A stretch of DNA of 64,000 nucleotides, taken from Cordia subcordata. Lineage: Eukaryota; Streptophyta; Magnoliopsida; Boraginales; Cordiaceae. Position 1 is the stretch's first letter. Each line of letters opens with the position of its first letter. The translations under genes and the position numbers were made by a program. Positions 40,641 to 54,713 of the stretch are shown in pieces. The stretch is from NCBI GenBank assembly GCA_028554755.1, contig JAPTOF010000007.1:1272001-1336000 (forward strand). The letters are read 5' to 3'. Under the pieces are notes generated by a model. It was not told the origin of the DNA, did not search any database, and saw nothing but the letters and a program-made list of their open reading frames with translations.

Positions 40641-41767
40641 TTCCCGCTTAGTATGGATGACCATTCTGTTTGCATTCAAAATCCACACCTCCTTATGTTC
40701 CCTAGCCAGTTTCAAGATTGCATTAAACAAGGAGGGTTCCTATTGGATTTGAGTTCAATTGAAAACAAGATCATTCTTCTATTTCCAACACATTCAAAGT
40801 GTGTGAGCACAAAAAAGAGATTATGTCTCGCTCCAAATTTTAATCAGGTCAACTTCAAGTTATTCCATCATGATTTTGAACTCGAAGCCTTCGGAAATGA
40901 ATAAAATACGAAGTTTATAAAAAATACTATTATATCATAGACAACACTTGTAGTTAAAAGGTTTTAATCATGTTTCAACATAAGAATGGCCAAACATTTT
41001 TATTCAAAAACATAATACCCACCGCCATTCTTGGTCTACATGGTCAAGCAAATGTCAAAGAGTATCACCATTTTAGCATAGTGCACAAGCAGTTCCAAAG
41101 GGGAGTTAAGTGGAATTACAGGATTGAGCATTCACGTAGTCGATCCCTCCGGCGGCTCGTCTTGCCGTTCTTCGTGCTCTGCCTCTCTCTTCTCTTCTCT
41201 TCTATCCTTTTTTTCCTCCTCCTGCACATTGAAACGTTCATAAAAACGAGTATTGTCATATGTCATTCTTCTAAACCTTCACAATTTCATTACATGTACA
41301 ATTCATACGGTCCAAAAAAGAAACAAAGAAATATTGAAATGAGATAAAACACTGGTCCTAGTTAATTAGTTTGATCATCACATCACATATATACGTATAT
41401 ATAATATCATAGTATCCCAATATACATCTAGTTCTTTTACTACCTATGGCAATTCCAATGTTATAGGCAAAAAATCTTTTTTTTATACTGTTTATAATAT
41501 AATATTAGCCCTAAGAATTTTTATTTATAATTTTCTTCTTTCACTAACGTACCTAGATATTCAAAAGCAAAGAAAATTTATATTGAACTATTGATAAACT
41601 ATGGTGCTCTCCTTTAATGTTGGCTTTTTATGATAAAGTTATATAATTTATTTAATTTTCCTGGTCTCTAGTGTAGAGTTTTATAACTCTATTTGTGAGA
41701 ACGTTCACAAGGAAAACGTCATTCAAATCAATCTAAGTGCTACTTTTTAAAAGCTATAAACAGAATG

Positions 41768-41827
<60 letters not shown>

Positions 41828-43368
41828 ATAGATAACGTACGTAAATAATGCTACTATGTGAAAAATAAATATGTGAAAAATAAAAATTAAATGTTAAATT
41901 CTCGATTTCGATATTTATTTAACTCGTTGATCTTAATTTTGAACATCTTCACCCAAAAATTGATTGTAAATGTTATTGATTTATTCAAGTAATGGATATA
42001 TATATAAACCGTCATCTATCTAACGTTTTTTTCCTTAAGGTAATTATGAGATTCCCCAATAATCAACAATACAATAGATGACATAAAAGGTTAATTCAGT
42101 CATCAAATGTACACAAGCTTATATCGCTTTTATGGATTCCGTTTTAAGAAAAAAGTGTTTAATATATGTTTATGTATGTATGTACACAACAAGCGCGTGC
42201 GCACACGCACATATATGTAAGCCAACAAAAAAAACGACGTATATGATGCTGTCTAGAAGTCCTTATTTCTAGTATATTAGTTTTATATGTAAAATATTTA
42301 ATTTGGAAATAAAGAAATTCTTTTCAAATTCTTATTTATTAAATTTTTACTCTCTTCTTTTTTCTCTTTTTTCCTTTTCTGGGTTTTCATTATTTTCCAA
42401 ATAAGAAAGAAGAGATCCCTAAAAAGTTTCTTTCTTAATTTTCTTAGGGACAACGTTTATAATTATAAAAAAAAAAAAATTTAATCTTCACGTACCTTAT
42501 ACCGAAAGTGTAAAGATAATGGAGGAGACTATTATTCTGACTTGCCTTATGTAAATTCACCTCTCTTTCCATTTTGTAGAAGCCTATCTTATAAGCATTT
42601 GAGTCGTTTTTCCTTATCACAACAAAAAGCAAGATATTCTGATTCCAAATTCGAATGAAGAGAGACTTCAACTTAAGATTAAGGCATAACTTTAGGATTA
42701 AGTTTAAAGTTCTAACAATGAAGACTAAATTATTGAGACTAGATTCTCCTATCGTTATCAATTCTAAACCACAAATCTTATTTTAACTTTCGAGAATTTG
42801 TAAAAGGAGAAGAAGAAAGCCTAAAATGAATGAGCTAGACAAGATTTTGGATATATAAAAGTAACAAAGGAGACAATGTTCAAAAAAGATGAATCATGTC
42901 GATAAATTCTTATAACGAATTCTACCAAAAAAATTAATTTTTTATTTAGTTTAATTTGATTTTCAAAAAAGTGAAATTCGAAGACGTGACATACGATTGA
43001 TTTGACTATGGAATAGTGGGACGAATGGTCAATTTTGGCTAACTTTATAAAGAAAAAACGCATTAAACAAATAAGAATAAAGTTTTTGATTCGCTAAGCA
43101 CTAATTAAAAAAAAAAAAAAGCAATTCTATTTTGATAATAACACCTTTAGAACTACGTCTCAATCAAGAACATTTCCATTTTCATCAGAGAAAAATGTTC
43201 CCACTTCAAGTTAATTTGCTCGAATATTTTAGGCAAAACGAATTGTGATCAGTATTGTAGGTTGATCTTTCACTAGGTATTCGACCACGACACATGCATG
43301 TGGACCTTGCATACGTATCACGGCAAGATTTGCCCCTAATAAAAGTAAATACTCTGCGAGAAAACTAA
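40641..43368. other. Intergenic AT-rich DNA with a long (CT)n tract
   Basis: No gene recognised. A perfect (CT)27 tract runs from 41769 to 41822. The open frame at 40970-41347 contains a low-complexity Ser/Leu/Phe stretch and nothing recognisable. The open frames at 42444-43063 on the minus strand are AT-driven. Confidence 0.5.
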
Positions 43369-44076
43369 GAGGACGTTTGGATTAACTTATAAAAAAAAAT
43401 GCTTAAAACACTTCTATCTTTAAATAACTTTTTTTATTGTCAAATTTAAGTAATTACATATTTGAATAAAAATTGTAATTATAAAAATAAATATTTATAT
43501 ATTTAATTAAAATGAATTGAAAAGTAAATTATATAGTTAAAATAACTATTAAGAATATTAGAATAGAATTTTAAAAAGTAAGTATAAGATAAAAGACTAA
43601 AAATATTTTAATAATAAAAATAAAAAAATAAGAATAAAATAGTAAATAATTTGATCAAATTTATTTTTTTTTCAAAATATTTAAAGCCATAAAAAACAAA
43701 AATTGACGTTGGAAAACTTTTTATTTTTTACTTAGTACCTGTTTGGATTGACTTTTTTTTTTCAAGAAAAAATACTTTTTTTCTTTAAAAAGTTATATTA
43801 AATTTACAATAACTATTTGATTTAACTTTTAAAAAAGCTGAAACTTTGAAAAAAAACTCAAATATAACTTTTTTTAGAAGCCAAAATTTTCAGCTTCTAA
43901 AAAAAAGTTATTTTTCAAAAGCTGTTAAAAAAAACGCTTTTGAAAAAAATCAATCCAAACGAGCCCTTAAACCAACATAAAAAAACACATTTTTAATTAA
44001 AACAAACACTTATTAGCTTAAATTAGGCTTTAAGCACATTTGACTAGAAAAAAAAAAAAACAAACCAAACCGCCTC
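43369..44076. mobile_element. Foldback element with a nested MITE, TAA duplication
   Basis: The outer left end GAGGACGTTTGGATTAAC and the outer right end AAACCAAACCGCCTC are inverted copies, and TAA lies directly outside both (43366-43368 and 44077-44079). The interior is AT-rich and is interrupted at 43735-43966 by a complete GGGCC-family MITE. Without that insert and one TTA the outer element is about 470 bp. Confidence 0.65.
43735..43966. mobile_element. Tourist-like MITE nested in another foldback element, TTA duplication
   Basis: Left end GTACCTGTTTGGATTGAC, right end ATCAATCCAAACGAGCCC, flanked by TTA on both sides (43732-43734 and 43967-43969). Length 232 bp. Contains the family block ATTAAATTTACAATAACTA. 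Confidence 0.85.
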
Positions 44077-44089
44077 TAATAATAATAGG

Positions 44090-44296
44090 ATTGGCTTTTT
44101 TTTATGAAAAGACACTTTGTCCTTGTAAAAAAATATTCTTTTTTCAATAAATATTTTATTTGGCTTAAAAAAAAAAACTGAACAAAAAACTCAAATTTAG
44201 TTTTTTCTTTAAGAAACACACACATACACAATTTTCTCAAGAGCAATAGAAAAAAGCGCTTTTAGGGGGAAAAAAACCAATCAAAACGAGCCCCCG
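44090..44296. mobile_element. Degraded GGGCC-family element
   Basis: Begins AGGATTGGCTTTTTTTTATG and ends AAAAACCAATCAAAACGAGCCC. The first bases of the left end are lost and no TSD is evident. An internal run of ACACACAC lies near 44217. Confidence 0.5.
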
Positions 44297-44775
44297 CTCC
44301 TCCCCTCCAGTCTTTTCCTGTAAAAGGAGGCCCCTGCATCCACTGCCTGCATTATGACAACCCCACCTTCAATCTACCCTTTGTTTCTAAGCCAACAAGT
44401 AGCATTGACCAATCTGGTTGGAGCCTGGTACCCGAAATAAAACCAGGCCATCCATGGTGCCACTAGTATGTGTGGGTGCCATCTCTTGTCTGACACCTTC
44501 AATGGATATGGGGCCAAATGACAGCAAGCATCAGATGCAAATCCAAGATTTCCCCAGGACCACCAAAAAATCCTCCACAGGAGTTAAGACCAAGATGCCA
44601 AAGCCAGAAAATCATGTCGAGTATTGAAAATACTTTGCCCAAAGCAAAGACTTTCGGATTAGGGGAAACTCAAGTGGGTAAGACTATCCTCAAGAGTAAT
44701 GACCTGAGTCCAAATCCCAGAAGATGTGGGTTTGGGTAGGGGGGCAGGAAGTTTTTTTTTTAAAAAAAAAAAAAA
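44297..44775 (+). mobile_element. Possible SINE-bearing segment
   Basis: GAAACTCAAGTGGGTAAGAC (about 44666) resembles box A and GAGTCCAAATCCCAG (about 44707) resembles box B; the unit ends in a T-run and then a poly(A) run at 44761-44776. Upstream to 44300 the DNA is of higher GC than its neighbours but shows no gene. The pol III reading is an inference. Confidence 0.35.
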
Positions 44776-44776
44776 A

Positions 44777-45883
44777 GCAAGAACTTCCCTGCTAAATTGA
44801 GATAGATCAAACTATCAGGGCTTTAGATTATTCCCCGTCTCTATGGTTTTAAAAGGGGTTCAAGGTCAATGTAGTCTATTTTACTAAGCGGGACAGGAAC
44901 AGCTACTTCTAGTGCAGCATTTAGAGCTACATTTGTGCTCTCCGGGGGCTAATGCTGCAGAGTCCAGATGCTAAAACAAGAGCTACTCCAGAATGGTGCG
45001 GGTAGAAAATGGGATTATCAAGTGACCATGAACAAGGAAAGGGGTTCACAGCCAGAAGACAAAAAAGCAAGCCAACAGAAGTATCAACAAATCAGTAAAG
45101 AAGTTCATATATTTTTTTATGCAAGATAAACCAAGCACAGCGTTTATGCCACGGAATAAAGAAAACAGTTAAACGGGCAGGTTAATGTTGAGTGGATTTG
45201 AGCTGAAGAAGAAAGATTATGTACCAGGTATGAAAGACGGTGTATCCAGACTGTGGCTGGAGGACATTTTACAGAAATAATATTTCTATAACTCCAGTCC
45301 AAGTATACCATTAGCAACAAATTTAACAGAGAGCCTAACATATAAAATCCACTGATGTACTGCATGGAAATAGAAACCTAGAGAGGACAAGAAGGAACTT
45401 ACCCAGTCCATGGATCCAGGCCAAAAAAGAACTTATGGACTGGCAATATATGTTTTGAAAATTTAAAAATATTATCACCGTGAGCAAGAAACCATTCAAA
45501 AATCAAAACAAGGCAAAATATCAACAAAAATATGAACAAACTCAAGAACATGAAATACTAACAAAATTAGTCACTCAAAATAAGAAACATCGAACATCCC
45601 CAATTGTTCTAGGTTCATAATACCAACTGTTGGAAGAAAAATACCAGAAGAAAATAGCAACCCAAATTACTAAAACAAGGGACAGAGCAAATAAGCATAT
45701 ACTGAGGAACAGCACTACAAAACAATGCAAACAGGAAAACAGGCAAGAACCCAATAAAAGCTAATAACACCGAATGAACACGTCCTAACCAGAAATAGAA
45801 ATCCCACCAAACTTATCTGCCCTGTTTCCTTCTCTGGTATTTTTTCATTTAAAAAAAGATTTAGTTTTGGGTTGATCAGATTC
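44777..45883. other. Intergenic DNA and 3' flank of the calmodulin gene
   Basis: No gene recognised. The part next to 45883 is probably the 3' UTR of the minus-strand calmodulin. Confidence 0.45.
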
Positions 45884-47315
<1,432 letters not shown>

Positions 47316-47560
47316 TTTTTTTATTTGAACTTTTTGTTGCCTCTTTTTTTTTCTTCTGGTGATGAAATTCAAGAAATGGAGAGTGAGAAAATGGTGCGTG
47401 TCAACGTAGATAAATTGGGCATGTATAAGGAGGGCCAACTGGAAACGGGCCGGGCCGAACTGGGTGTTCTCTGGGCTTCGTCGGGCCCGGCCCGCGAGAA
47501 TCTTTTTTGCTTTTCCTTTTTCTGTTTATCCTTTACTCGAATAAGAGAATGGTCGACAAT
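47316..47560 (-). promoter_or_regulatory. 5' flank of the calmodulin gene
   Basis: GC-rich between 47440 and 47505 (GGGCCGGGCC and TCGGGCCCGGCCCG), unlike the surroundings. A TTATAC-type weak TATA lies near 47420. GGGCC/GGCCC motifs are often found in promoters of plant housekeeping genes (TCP-type or site II-like), but no specific element is proven. Confidence 0.35.
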
Positions 47561-48905
47561 AATTTAGAGTCATTAGGCACGGAAAAGTTTTTTTTTTTAT
47601 GAGTTTAAAGTTTAAATTAACTTGTTTGGCTCATTTTCAATAGCGCTTTTACATAAAAGCTTAACTGAAAAAAAAGAAAGAAAAGACTTTTGAAAATTTA
47701 TTTTTACTTCATGCCAAAAAGTTTTTTCTTTATGTTTTTCGTCAAAAATACTAACAGGATAACAAATAATTAATAACTTTTATTCAACAGTACTTTTATC
47801 CAAAACCATACATAAAAGTTCCATAATGTAACAACTGAAATATCACAATTAAATCAAACAAAACCTTATTTGATATTATTGATGGCTAGTTACAAAGGAA
47901 TTATTTGTGGTTGATTTGATCGATTACTTGCTCATTGTCTCTAATTTGTTATACAGGATTGACTCGTGACTGCAACATTTTTAACTTGTCGATATTTGTT
48001 ACGTCTATCTAAACTATTGCAATTCCTACTCGTGCTAATAATTTACTCATGATTTTTTACATTTGTCAACTTGCACTTGGGTATTGCACTATTAATTTAC
48101 TTAAATGGATGCCTTAAAGTCAAATTCACTACTTTATGTTTAATTAATTTTTGTTTGAATACTTTGTAGTAGACACAAGAAAGAGAAAGGAAAACATCAA
48201 TTAGATGTTCAAGGTAATCTGATCAATTATATGTCGAGGCATTTGGATGTGGTCCATCTCATGGCCTGTTTGAGGAAAACGATATCCATAAATAATTACA
48301 CACGATATCCATAACTAATTACACAAACTTGCATAGTGATGAGACGATATCTAGAGGACTTCTTATTTTAGGAGCATTGAGAAGTAATATTTTAGAAAAA
48401 AGTTTAAACGATAGAAATTTCAATGATGTATCTCTCGTATAATATTGTTCGATATGAAAGGATTTGAATTTATTAATTTTTTTCTATGTCATGGGTAGGA
48501 TGCGTGAACTTTAATATACTTTTGACATATCATCATTGTATCAAAAATTTATAGGATTGTTTTACACGTACGTCACTACTCTAATAGTAGTATTGCTAGG
48601 GACTTATGATGATACCACAAGTCAATATAGAAATAAATAAGTACCACAATAGAAGACTTATTTTAGAGAAGGGCTAGCAACTTGTGATGATACCACAGTC
48701 AATAGAAATAAATATGTATCACAAACAAGGGTTATAGGCAAGTGGCATCTTAGACATTTAATTTTTGTATCAATAATATATAACCTTTATATGTATATAT
48801 TTAGTTGTTGTGTCGAATAGTCATCCTCTTTGCTAAACTGCTCTTCGATTATCCTTTTTCACTTGTTTGTAGAAAAGGCAACCTTCCTACTGATTGGATA
48901 ACTAA
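47561..48905. other. Intergenic AT-rich DNA
   Basis: No gene recognised. A small direct duplication, GGGACTTATGATGATACCACA at about 48599 and AACTTGTGATGATACCACAG at about 48679, is about 80 bp apart. Confidence 0.45.
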
Positions 48906-49111
48906 GGGCCTGTTTGGATTGGTTTTTTTTTTAGAAAAAAGCACTTTTTTTCCTGAAAAAGTCACATTAAATTTGAAATAACTATTTGATTTGACTTCCA
49001 AAAAAGCTGAAATTCTGAAAAAAACTCAATGACTTTTTTTGCCAATTTTCACTTCTAAAAATCGCTTTTTCAAAAGTTAAAAACGCTGAAAAAGCCAATC
49101 CAAACGAGCCC
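48906..49111. mobile_element. Tourist-like MITE, best-preserved copy, TAA duplication
   Basis: Left end GGGCCTGTTTGGATTGG, right end CCAATCCAAACGAGCCC. The terminal inverted repeats match at nearly all of the first 17 bases. TAA is outside both ends (48903-48905 and 49112-49114). Length 206 bp. Confidence 0.88.
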
Positions 49112-49114
49112 TAA

Positions 49115-50750
49115 AGTCTGTAGGAATGACTATTTACTTGTCGATTGGAATCCGAAAATTCTGCCTGCTTTATGATCTAGCTCTTGGTGGCAAGGTCTTT
49201 TTTAAATATGTTCTTTCTGTTTAATATTAGTTCCTTTGACCAAAAAGAAAAAGACATACACACAAGGGGTAACAAATGAAGGATTTAAATCATATGATAT
49301 CTAATAATGCACATATTTTAAGATATAATCATATGATAGAACAATGCTAGATACTACCATGTTTTCATTATCTAAACCAATGAATAACTCATGGGATGCA
49401 TGGATAAGCAAGTGCTTTAATGTATGTTGTTAATCAATTTTTACACTTCATACAAAGATAAAAATGAAAAACTATTTTGCAAAAATGAAATTCTTGGCAA
49501 GTTTCGATCACGTTTACATTTTTCTAGTAAGAGATTGTTTAATACACATGACCGTAATTAAAATATATCTATATATATCGCACCCGCGTGATGTGGGAAG
49601 TTTAGACTAGCAACAAGATACCATAAGTCGTTCGTAGCCTTGTTTGGGCTGAACCTTTGCTTGATTTATTGGGCCGTTCACCGTCACTCATTTTATGAAC
49701 TTACGTTCTTTATTGGGCCTAGTTTGTTGGGTTCCTCGTAAATGATTCCTAATTCTTTTTATACAAACGGTTTCCGAGAATTAAAAAAACAATTTTATTG
49801 TCCAGTTTTAGATGCCATGAACCGCTCAATGCTTTGTTGGACGAAGGGCCCATTAATGAGCCTGTCTGAAGAAAAACAGTCTGTAATGTCCATGTCCAGA
49901 TCGAGCGAAAATTTTCTCGTAACATTATAAAATTATAAATCGATTTTAAATACTATAATTTTTAATAATATTTTATTCTAATTGCATCAATAATTTATAG
50001 TCTTTGAAATTCCGTTGTCAATTATTCTTACTTTCATGCAAGAAACTCCAAAAGCGCAATGCCACTTGAATATTTGAATCTCTTGTATTTTAAAATCCAC
50101 TCATAACCTCCTCCTACTTTATGATAAAAAGCATAACATTCTTTTGGAAAAGGGTGAAGACATGCATAATAGTCTTTTGGAAAGGGTGAAAACATGATAT
50201 ATTTTCTAAAAACAAAAAGAGTAAAGAGAAGTTGTGAAAGAATTTTGGCGTTACAAAAAGATTGGACCCACTTTAAATAAAATACTATAAAGATATTCAA
50301 TCTATTTTATCAAAAATACTACCATCCTATGGTCCACGTTCAATCATCAAACAGGGGCATGGCATTGTTTGAATTGGTTTTTCTAAAGCGTATTTGAAGT
50401 CGAGCATATTTGTCAAAATGCAAATAGGTTGACGGATTAGTTAGTTAACAATGTCTTATTTCTTGTTTTTGATGTTATTGGAGTAGGATAACTCCTCTTT
50501 TATTAATCAAAATTACCCTTTCTACATTCAAAAAAGTTAAAATAAAGGCATATTTGTAACTTCTTAAAAAAAATAAATTTTGAAAAGTTTAAACTTTTAG
50601 CTTGCGAGGCTCCATTTGTTCAAGAAAATGTATTACTAAAAAATGTTTAGCGATTAGTAATATTGAAAAATAAGTCAATAAAAAAACTTTTAATTATAAA
50701 TGGGAAAGCAAAGAAAACATTTTTTTGCAGGATAACTCTCTCTTCCTCTT
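49115..50750. other. Intergenic AT-rich DNA
   Basis: No gene recognised. Open frames at 49742-49930 and 50034-50300 have no recognisable domain. GCACCCGCGTGATGTGGG near 49580, followed by GACTAGC, recalls the Helitron-like ends further right but is imperfect. Confidence 0.4.
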
Positions 50751-51550
50751 ACACCCGGCACCCCTAAAAGGACATATGTCATTGGGATAAAATTTTGAGC
50801 ATATATAATTAATATATCAATATTAATTTATTAACATAAATTCTTATATTTCTTTGTTAAATGTTCCGGCCTACTAATCTTTGTCTTTATCTTTTAGTAT
50901 TTTGTTTCCATTAGAACTCTTTTGAATTAACTGTAAAACCTATTATATTTACCTGTTTTAATTTTATGCAAAACTAGAATGGGCATATTAGATTACAACT
51001 ATGTAATTAAGGTAATAAATCAACTTTAGTTCTAATCATGTATAAAAGAAAAGGAATAATTTTTTTTTTATTTATTACATAATTTTTTTCAAGTTTGTAT
51101 TTACCTTTTCGAATATTATATAAAGCAAATTAAAATTATAGATAGAATTGAAGCTTTCAAAATTCAATTTCATATTCATATTTTTGTATTGAAAAGAAAA
51201 TATCAATATATAATTGTATACATAGCACGGGTAGAAAAATATTTACTTTATTGCTTTTAATAGTATGTAATTTATAACATTGTAAATTATAAAATTTGAT
51301 AATATCTAATCATCATCATTATCATTATTATTACTAAAGGAGAACCCCGGGAGGCACATGTGTCATTAGGAGAATATTTTGAGCATATATAATTAATATA
51401 TTAATATTAATTTATTAACATAAATTCTTATATTTTTATTAAATTTTCTAGCCTACTAAACTTTGTCTTTATCTTTTAGTATTTTGTTTCCGTTAGAACT
51501 CTTTTGAATTAACTGTAGAACCTATTATATTAATATTAATTTGCTAATAT
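50750..51550. repeat. Direct duplication of about 190 bp
   Basis: 50766-50947 and 51354-51532 are about 90% alike over ATATGTGTCATT-type starts, TTTTGAGCATATATAATTAATATAT, TTAACATAAATTCTTATATTT, CTTTGTCTTTATCTTTTAGTATTTTGTTTCC and TAGAACTCTTTTGAATTAACTGTA. It is AT-rich and non-coding. Confidence 0.85.
50947..51250. repeat. Segment repeated again at 52208-52560
   Basis: Shared in order: TTTTAATTTTATGCAAAA, ATTAGATTACAACTATGTAATTAAGGTA, AAAGAAAAGGAATAA, AAATTAAAATTATAGA, AAATTCAATTTCATATTCATAT and TGTATACATAGCACGGG (CTGTATGCACGGCAC in the second copy). Together with the 190-bp duplication this makes 50.75-52.56 kb a mosaic of one AT-rich element family, possibly Helitron-like given the GCACGG end. 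Confidence 0.75.
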
Positions 51551-52560
51551 AAATTCTTTTTATGTTTTAGCGTTGTGTTCCCAGTGAAATTCTACAAATT
51601 TGAAATAACTGTATCATCTATTATTAAACATTTGTGAAAACCCATGAAGTAAAAAGCAAGATCAAAACTAATAATCAAAATCACATATCTGTTTTATTAT
51701 CACGAGGGCAAATGATATCAACTTACTTTATACTATTGAAAATAAAAGAGCAGCGAGTTGAAGCCACGAACAAAATTTCTAACCAATGAGCATAAGCTCA
51801 AAAGCTACGGGTTTTTGGTCTAATTTGACGCTACTTTATTTTATTATATATAACAATACGTAGTTATTTTAGAAATATGTTGTTTATATATTATTATTAT
51901 TATTAAAAAATACAAAATAAAGAAGAACCTCTGGAGACCATTTTCTTTGAAAAGATGCAACAGAACTTCCCAATGGAAGTTAGTGGAATCTTTCAATATG
52001 TCTTTTTAATTGAGATTTCTTTTGATATTTTTATTAGTTTTGCAAATAATAACCTATTCTTTAATTCTTTCATATTGTTTGGTAATGAAGGCGTCTATAA
52101 GTGGATGCTTGCAAAGGAAGATCAACTTTTAATATCTATCCATGCAAATAATTTTTTTTTCACTACGTTCATTAAGAATATTTTTACTTAATTTTTATTT
52201 TACATTATTTGCATTTACCTTTTTTAATTTTATGAAAAATTAGAGCTGGTATATTAGATTATAACTATGTAATTAAGGTAGAATAAATCAATTTTAGTTC
52301 TTATCATATATGAAAGAAAAGGAATAAATAATTTTTCATTATGTTCATTAAGAAGGTTTTTTTTTTATTTTTTACATAATCTTTTCTTCAAGTTTGGTTT
52401 TAACTTTTTTAATATTATATAAAACAAATTAAAATTATAGAAATAATTGATGTTTTTAAAATTCAATTTTATATTCATATATTTGAATTGAAAAGATAAT
52501 ATCAATATGTAACTGTATGCACGGCACACGAGTAAAAAAATTTATATTTATTTTATTACT

Positions 52561-54494
52561 TTATATAATATTAAAAAAGTTAAAACCAAATCCAGAGGAA
52601 CAGTAAGAGGAATCATACGTGTCATGTTTCAGTAAAACCTACAGTGTTCATTTTGAGTTAATGTTTTATTTGTTTGAAAGCTTTAAATGGTAAGTTTTGC
52701 CTTTTATGCCAGCTGTAATAAAAAGTAAAGAAATGATTATTACTGCAGCGCTGGCCCTTGAGTGGGACCATTTTGATGAGGGTGTGCGAGGCAGAGGAAC
52801 AAAGCACAAGGCGAATGGGAATGAATGAGCGACATGACTTTGCTCGCACCAAGTCCTCTGTATGTCGCACTCGTGCACGCATCCGTGTGTGCCACTCCCT
52901 CGTTCCACTACAACAATCTTATTCTAATCCAATCGGCCAAAACCGTTGTCGTTCGGAGATACTCCAGTTATAAGAGCGTTGGAGGTAAATGATCACTCGA
53001 GTTTACGTAAGCCGATAGAGTGGAGTTGGAGCATGGTTCGCGTATCCCTACTTATGCGCTCGTTAAAAATTTACTTGCCCGTGTATTGTTCTCTACACTT
53101 GGTATTGGGTAAACGTTAGCACCATCCTTACACACCTCCCGGTACCTCTACTTGTGCCTGGTAAAATTCTACCTATTAATAAAAAACAAATTTTGCATAA
53201 ATAAATCATATTAAAATTTAGGGTAAATTAATCCTACAATCTTTTATGTTTTAGCCAAATGACAAGCTGGTCCTTTATCTTTTTAATTGAACATTTTAGT
53301 TCTTTAGCTTTAATTTCATTGCCGCTGTTAGTCTATTTCCAAATTTATGTCCAATTTTTGCGTTATCCAATGCATTGCGCATGACACGTGGGGACAATGG
53401 TTAAAATTGGATGAAAATTGGAAAATAGGCTAATGGCAACACTTGAGTTAAAACTAAATTACTAAAAGGTTCCATTACCAAAAAAAAAAAAAAAAAAGAC
53501 CTGCGTGTCATTTTGTTAAAAGCTATAGGACTATGAGAACCCAAAATTTTGACAAGGCTTAACATATCAAATCCAAACACCGAATTGTACATCATCAAAT
53601 TTAAACTCTATACTCCAAATTTAGTTCACAATAATAAGTTCTAAATATTATGTTTTGGTCTTTAAGGTGGTATAAGAAACATTTGTCTCAAACCAAAAGA
53701 ATCTTTATTGATGTAATACTCATAAGGATACTATACATGCCTAACAAAATAAAGGATACTATATACATTACATAGGTACATAATAAGAGTAAATATGTAT
53801 ATATATACACATATATGTATATTGAGGAGGGGCAGGGTCGGACTGGAGTAAGAGGGACAACCCGTGCTTTGTCTTGGATTTTTATATTTTTTGCACAAAA
53901 ACCCTCCCCAACCCTTGTGGTACTGTATCCTTGCAAGGCAGTGCAGGGGTGGTACGGGACATACTATGATTGCCATCCTTATTCGGGTTTGATCCTAGTC
54001 ATTTGTCTTGAGTAAGTACCCTCAGCTCATGTTGTACTCAACACAGGAGAAAAGGTACTTATTACAAAAAAACGTATTACACACCCAAAATTTGTTAATG
54101 GTCGCGTTTCACCAATTAGATTATCTTGTCACAAAAAAAAAAAAGTAGGGTTGAATTGTCGAGGAATTTTTTAATATGTTTGGATCGATTGTCAAAAAAG
54201 AGGTACTAATTATATATTTTTTTAAAAAAATATTTTTTTTAGAAAGTTAAGACTTTTAGTTTTCTAAAAAAGGAGTTTTGATCTTTTTAAAATTAATTCA
54301 AAATTTTATTGGGAAAATGACTAGTTGTTTTCATAAGCATTTTTCTTTTTAAAACAATTCAATCGGGTCATTCATTTCTTGAGATTTAGAATCGGTTTGT
54401 TTTTGGTTTTTTTTTCCCCTTTTGTCAATAACAAGTCGGATCTGTACATTTTTTGCACTGTGATTTATGTGTTTAATTTTTCTAATAATAATAA
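52561..54494. other. Intergenic DNA
   Basis: No gene recognised. 52740-53160 is less AT-rich and contains many CG dinucleotides, but overlapping short open frames on both strands show no domain. An 18-base poly(A) run lies near 53480. A segment at 53820-54050 is GC-richer and unidentified. Confidence 0.4.
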
Positions 54495-54710
54495 GGGCTT
54501 GTTTGGATTGGCGTTTTAGGAAAAAAAAAATTTGAAAAAATTACATTAAATTTGTAATAATTATTTGATTTGACTTTAAAAAAATAAAACTTTGTAAAAA
54601 ACTCAAATATAATCTTTTTTAAAAGCTATAATTTTTAACTTTATTTAAAAAATTATTTTTTAAAAGTTGTTAAAAAATTACTTTAAAAAAAAATCAATTT
54701 AAACGGACCC
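54495..54710. mobile_element. Tourist-like MITE, TAA duplication
   Basis: Left end GGGCTTGTTTGGATTGGC, right end ATCAATTTAAACGGACCC, TAA outside both ends (54492-54494 and 54711-54713). Length 216 bp. Confidence 0.82.
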
Positions 54711-54713
54711 TAA

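Noticed and set aside
40970..41347. 125-residue open frame between SnRK1 beta and calmodulin
   Set aside because: Contains a run of Ser/Leu/Phe from CT-rich sequence and no recognisable domain; no flanking exons fit.
53815..54015. Possible gene in a GC-richer stretch near 53.8-54.05 kb
   Set aside because: Both strands have open frames but with no domain, no splice-compatible neighbours and no conserved-looking peptide.
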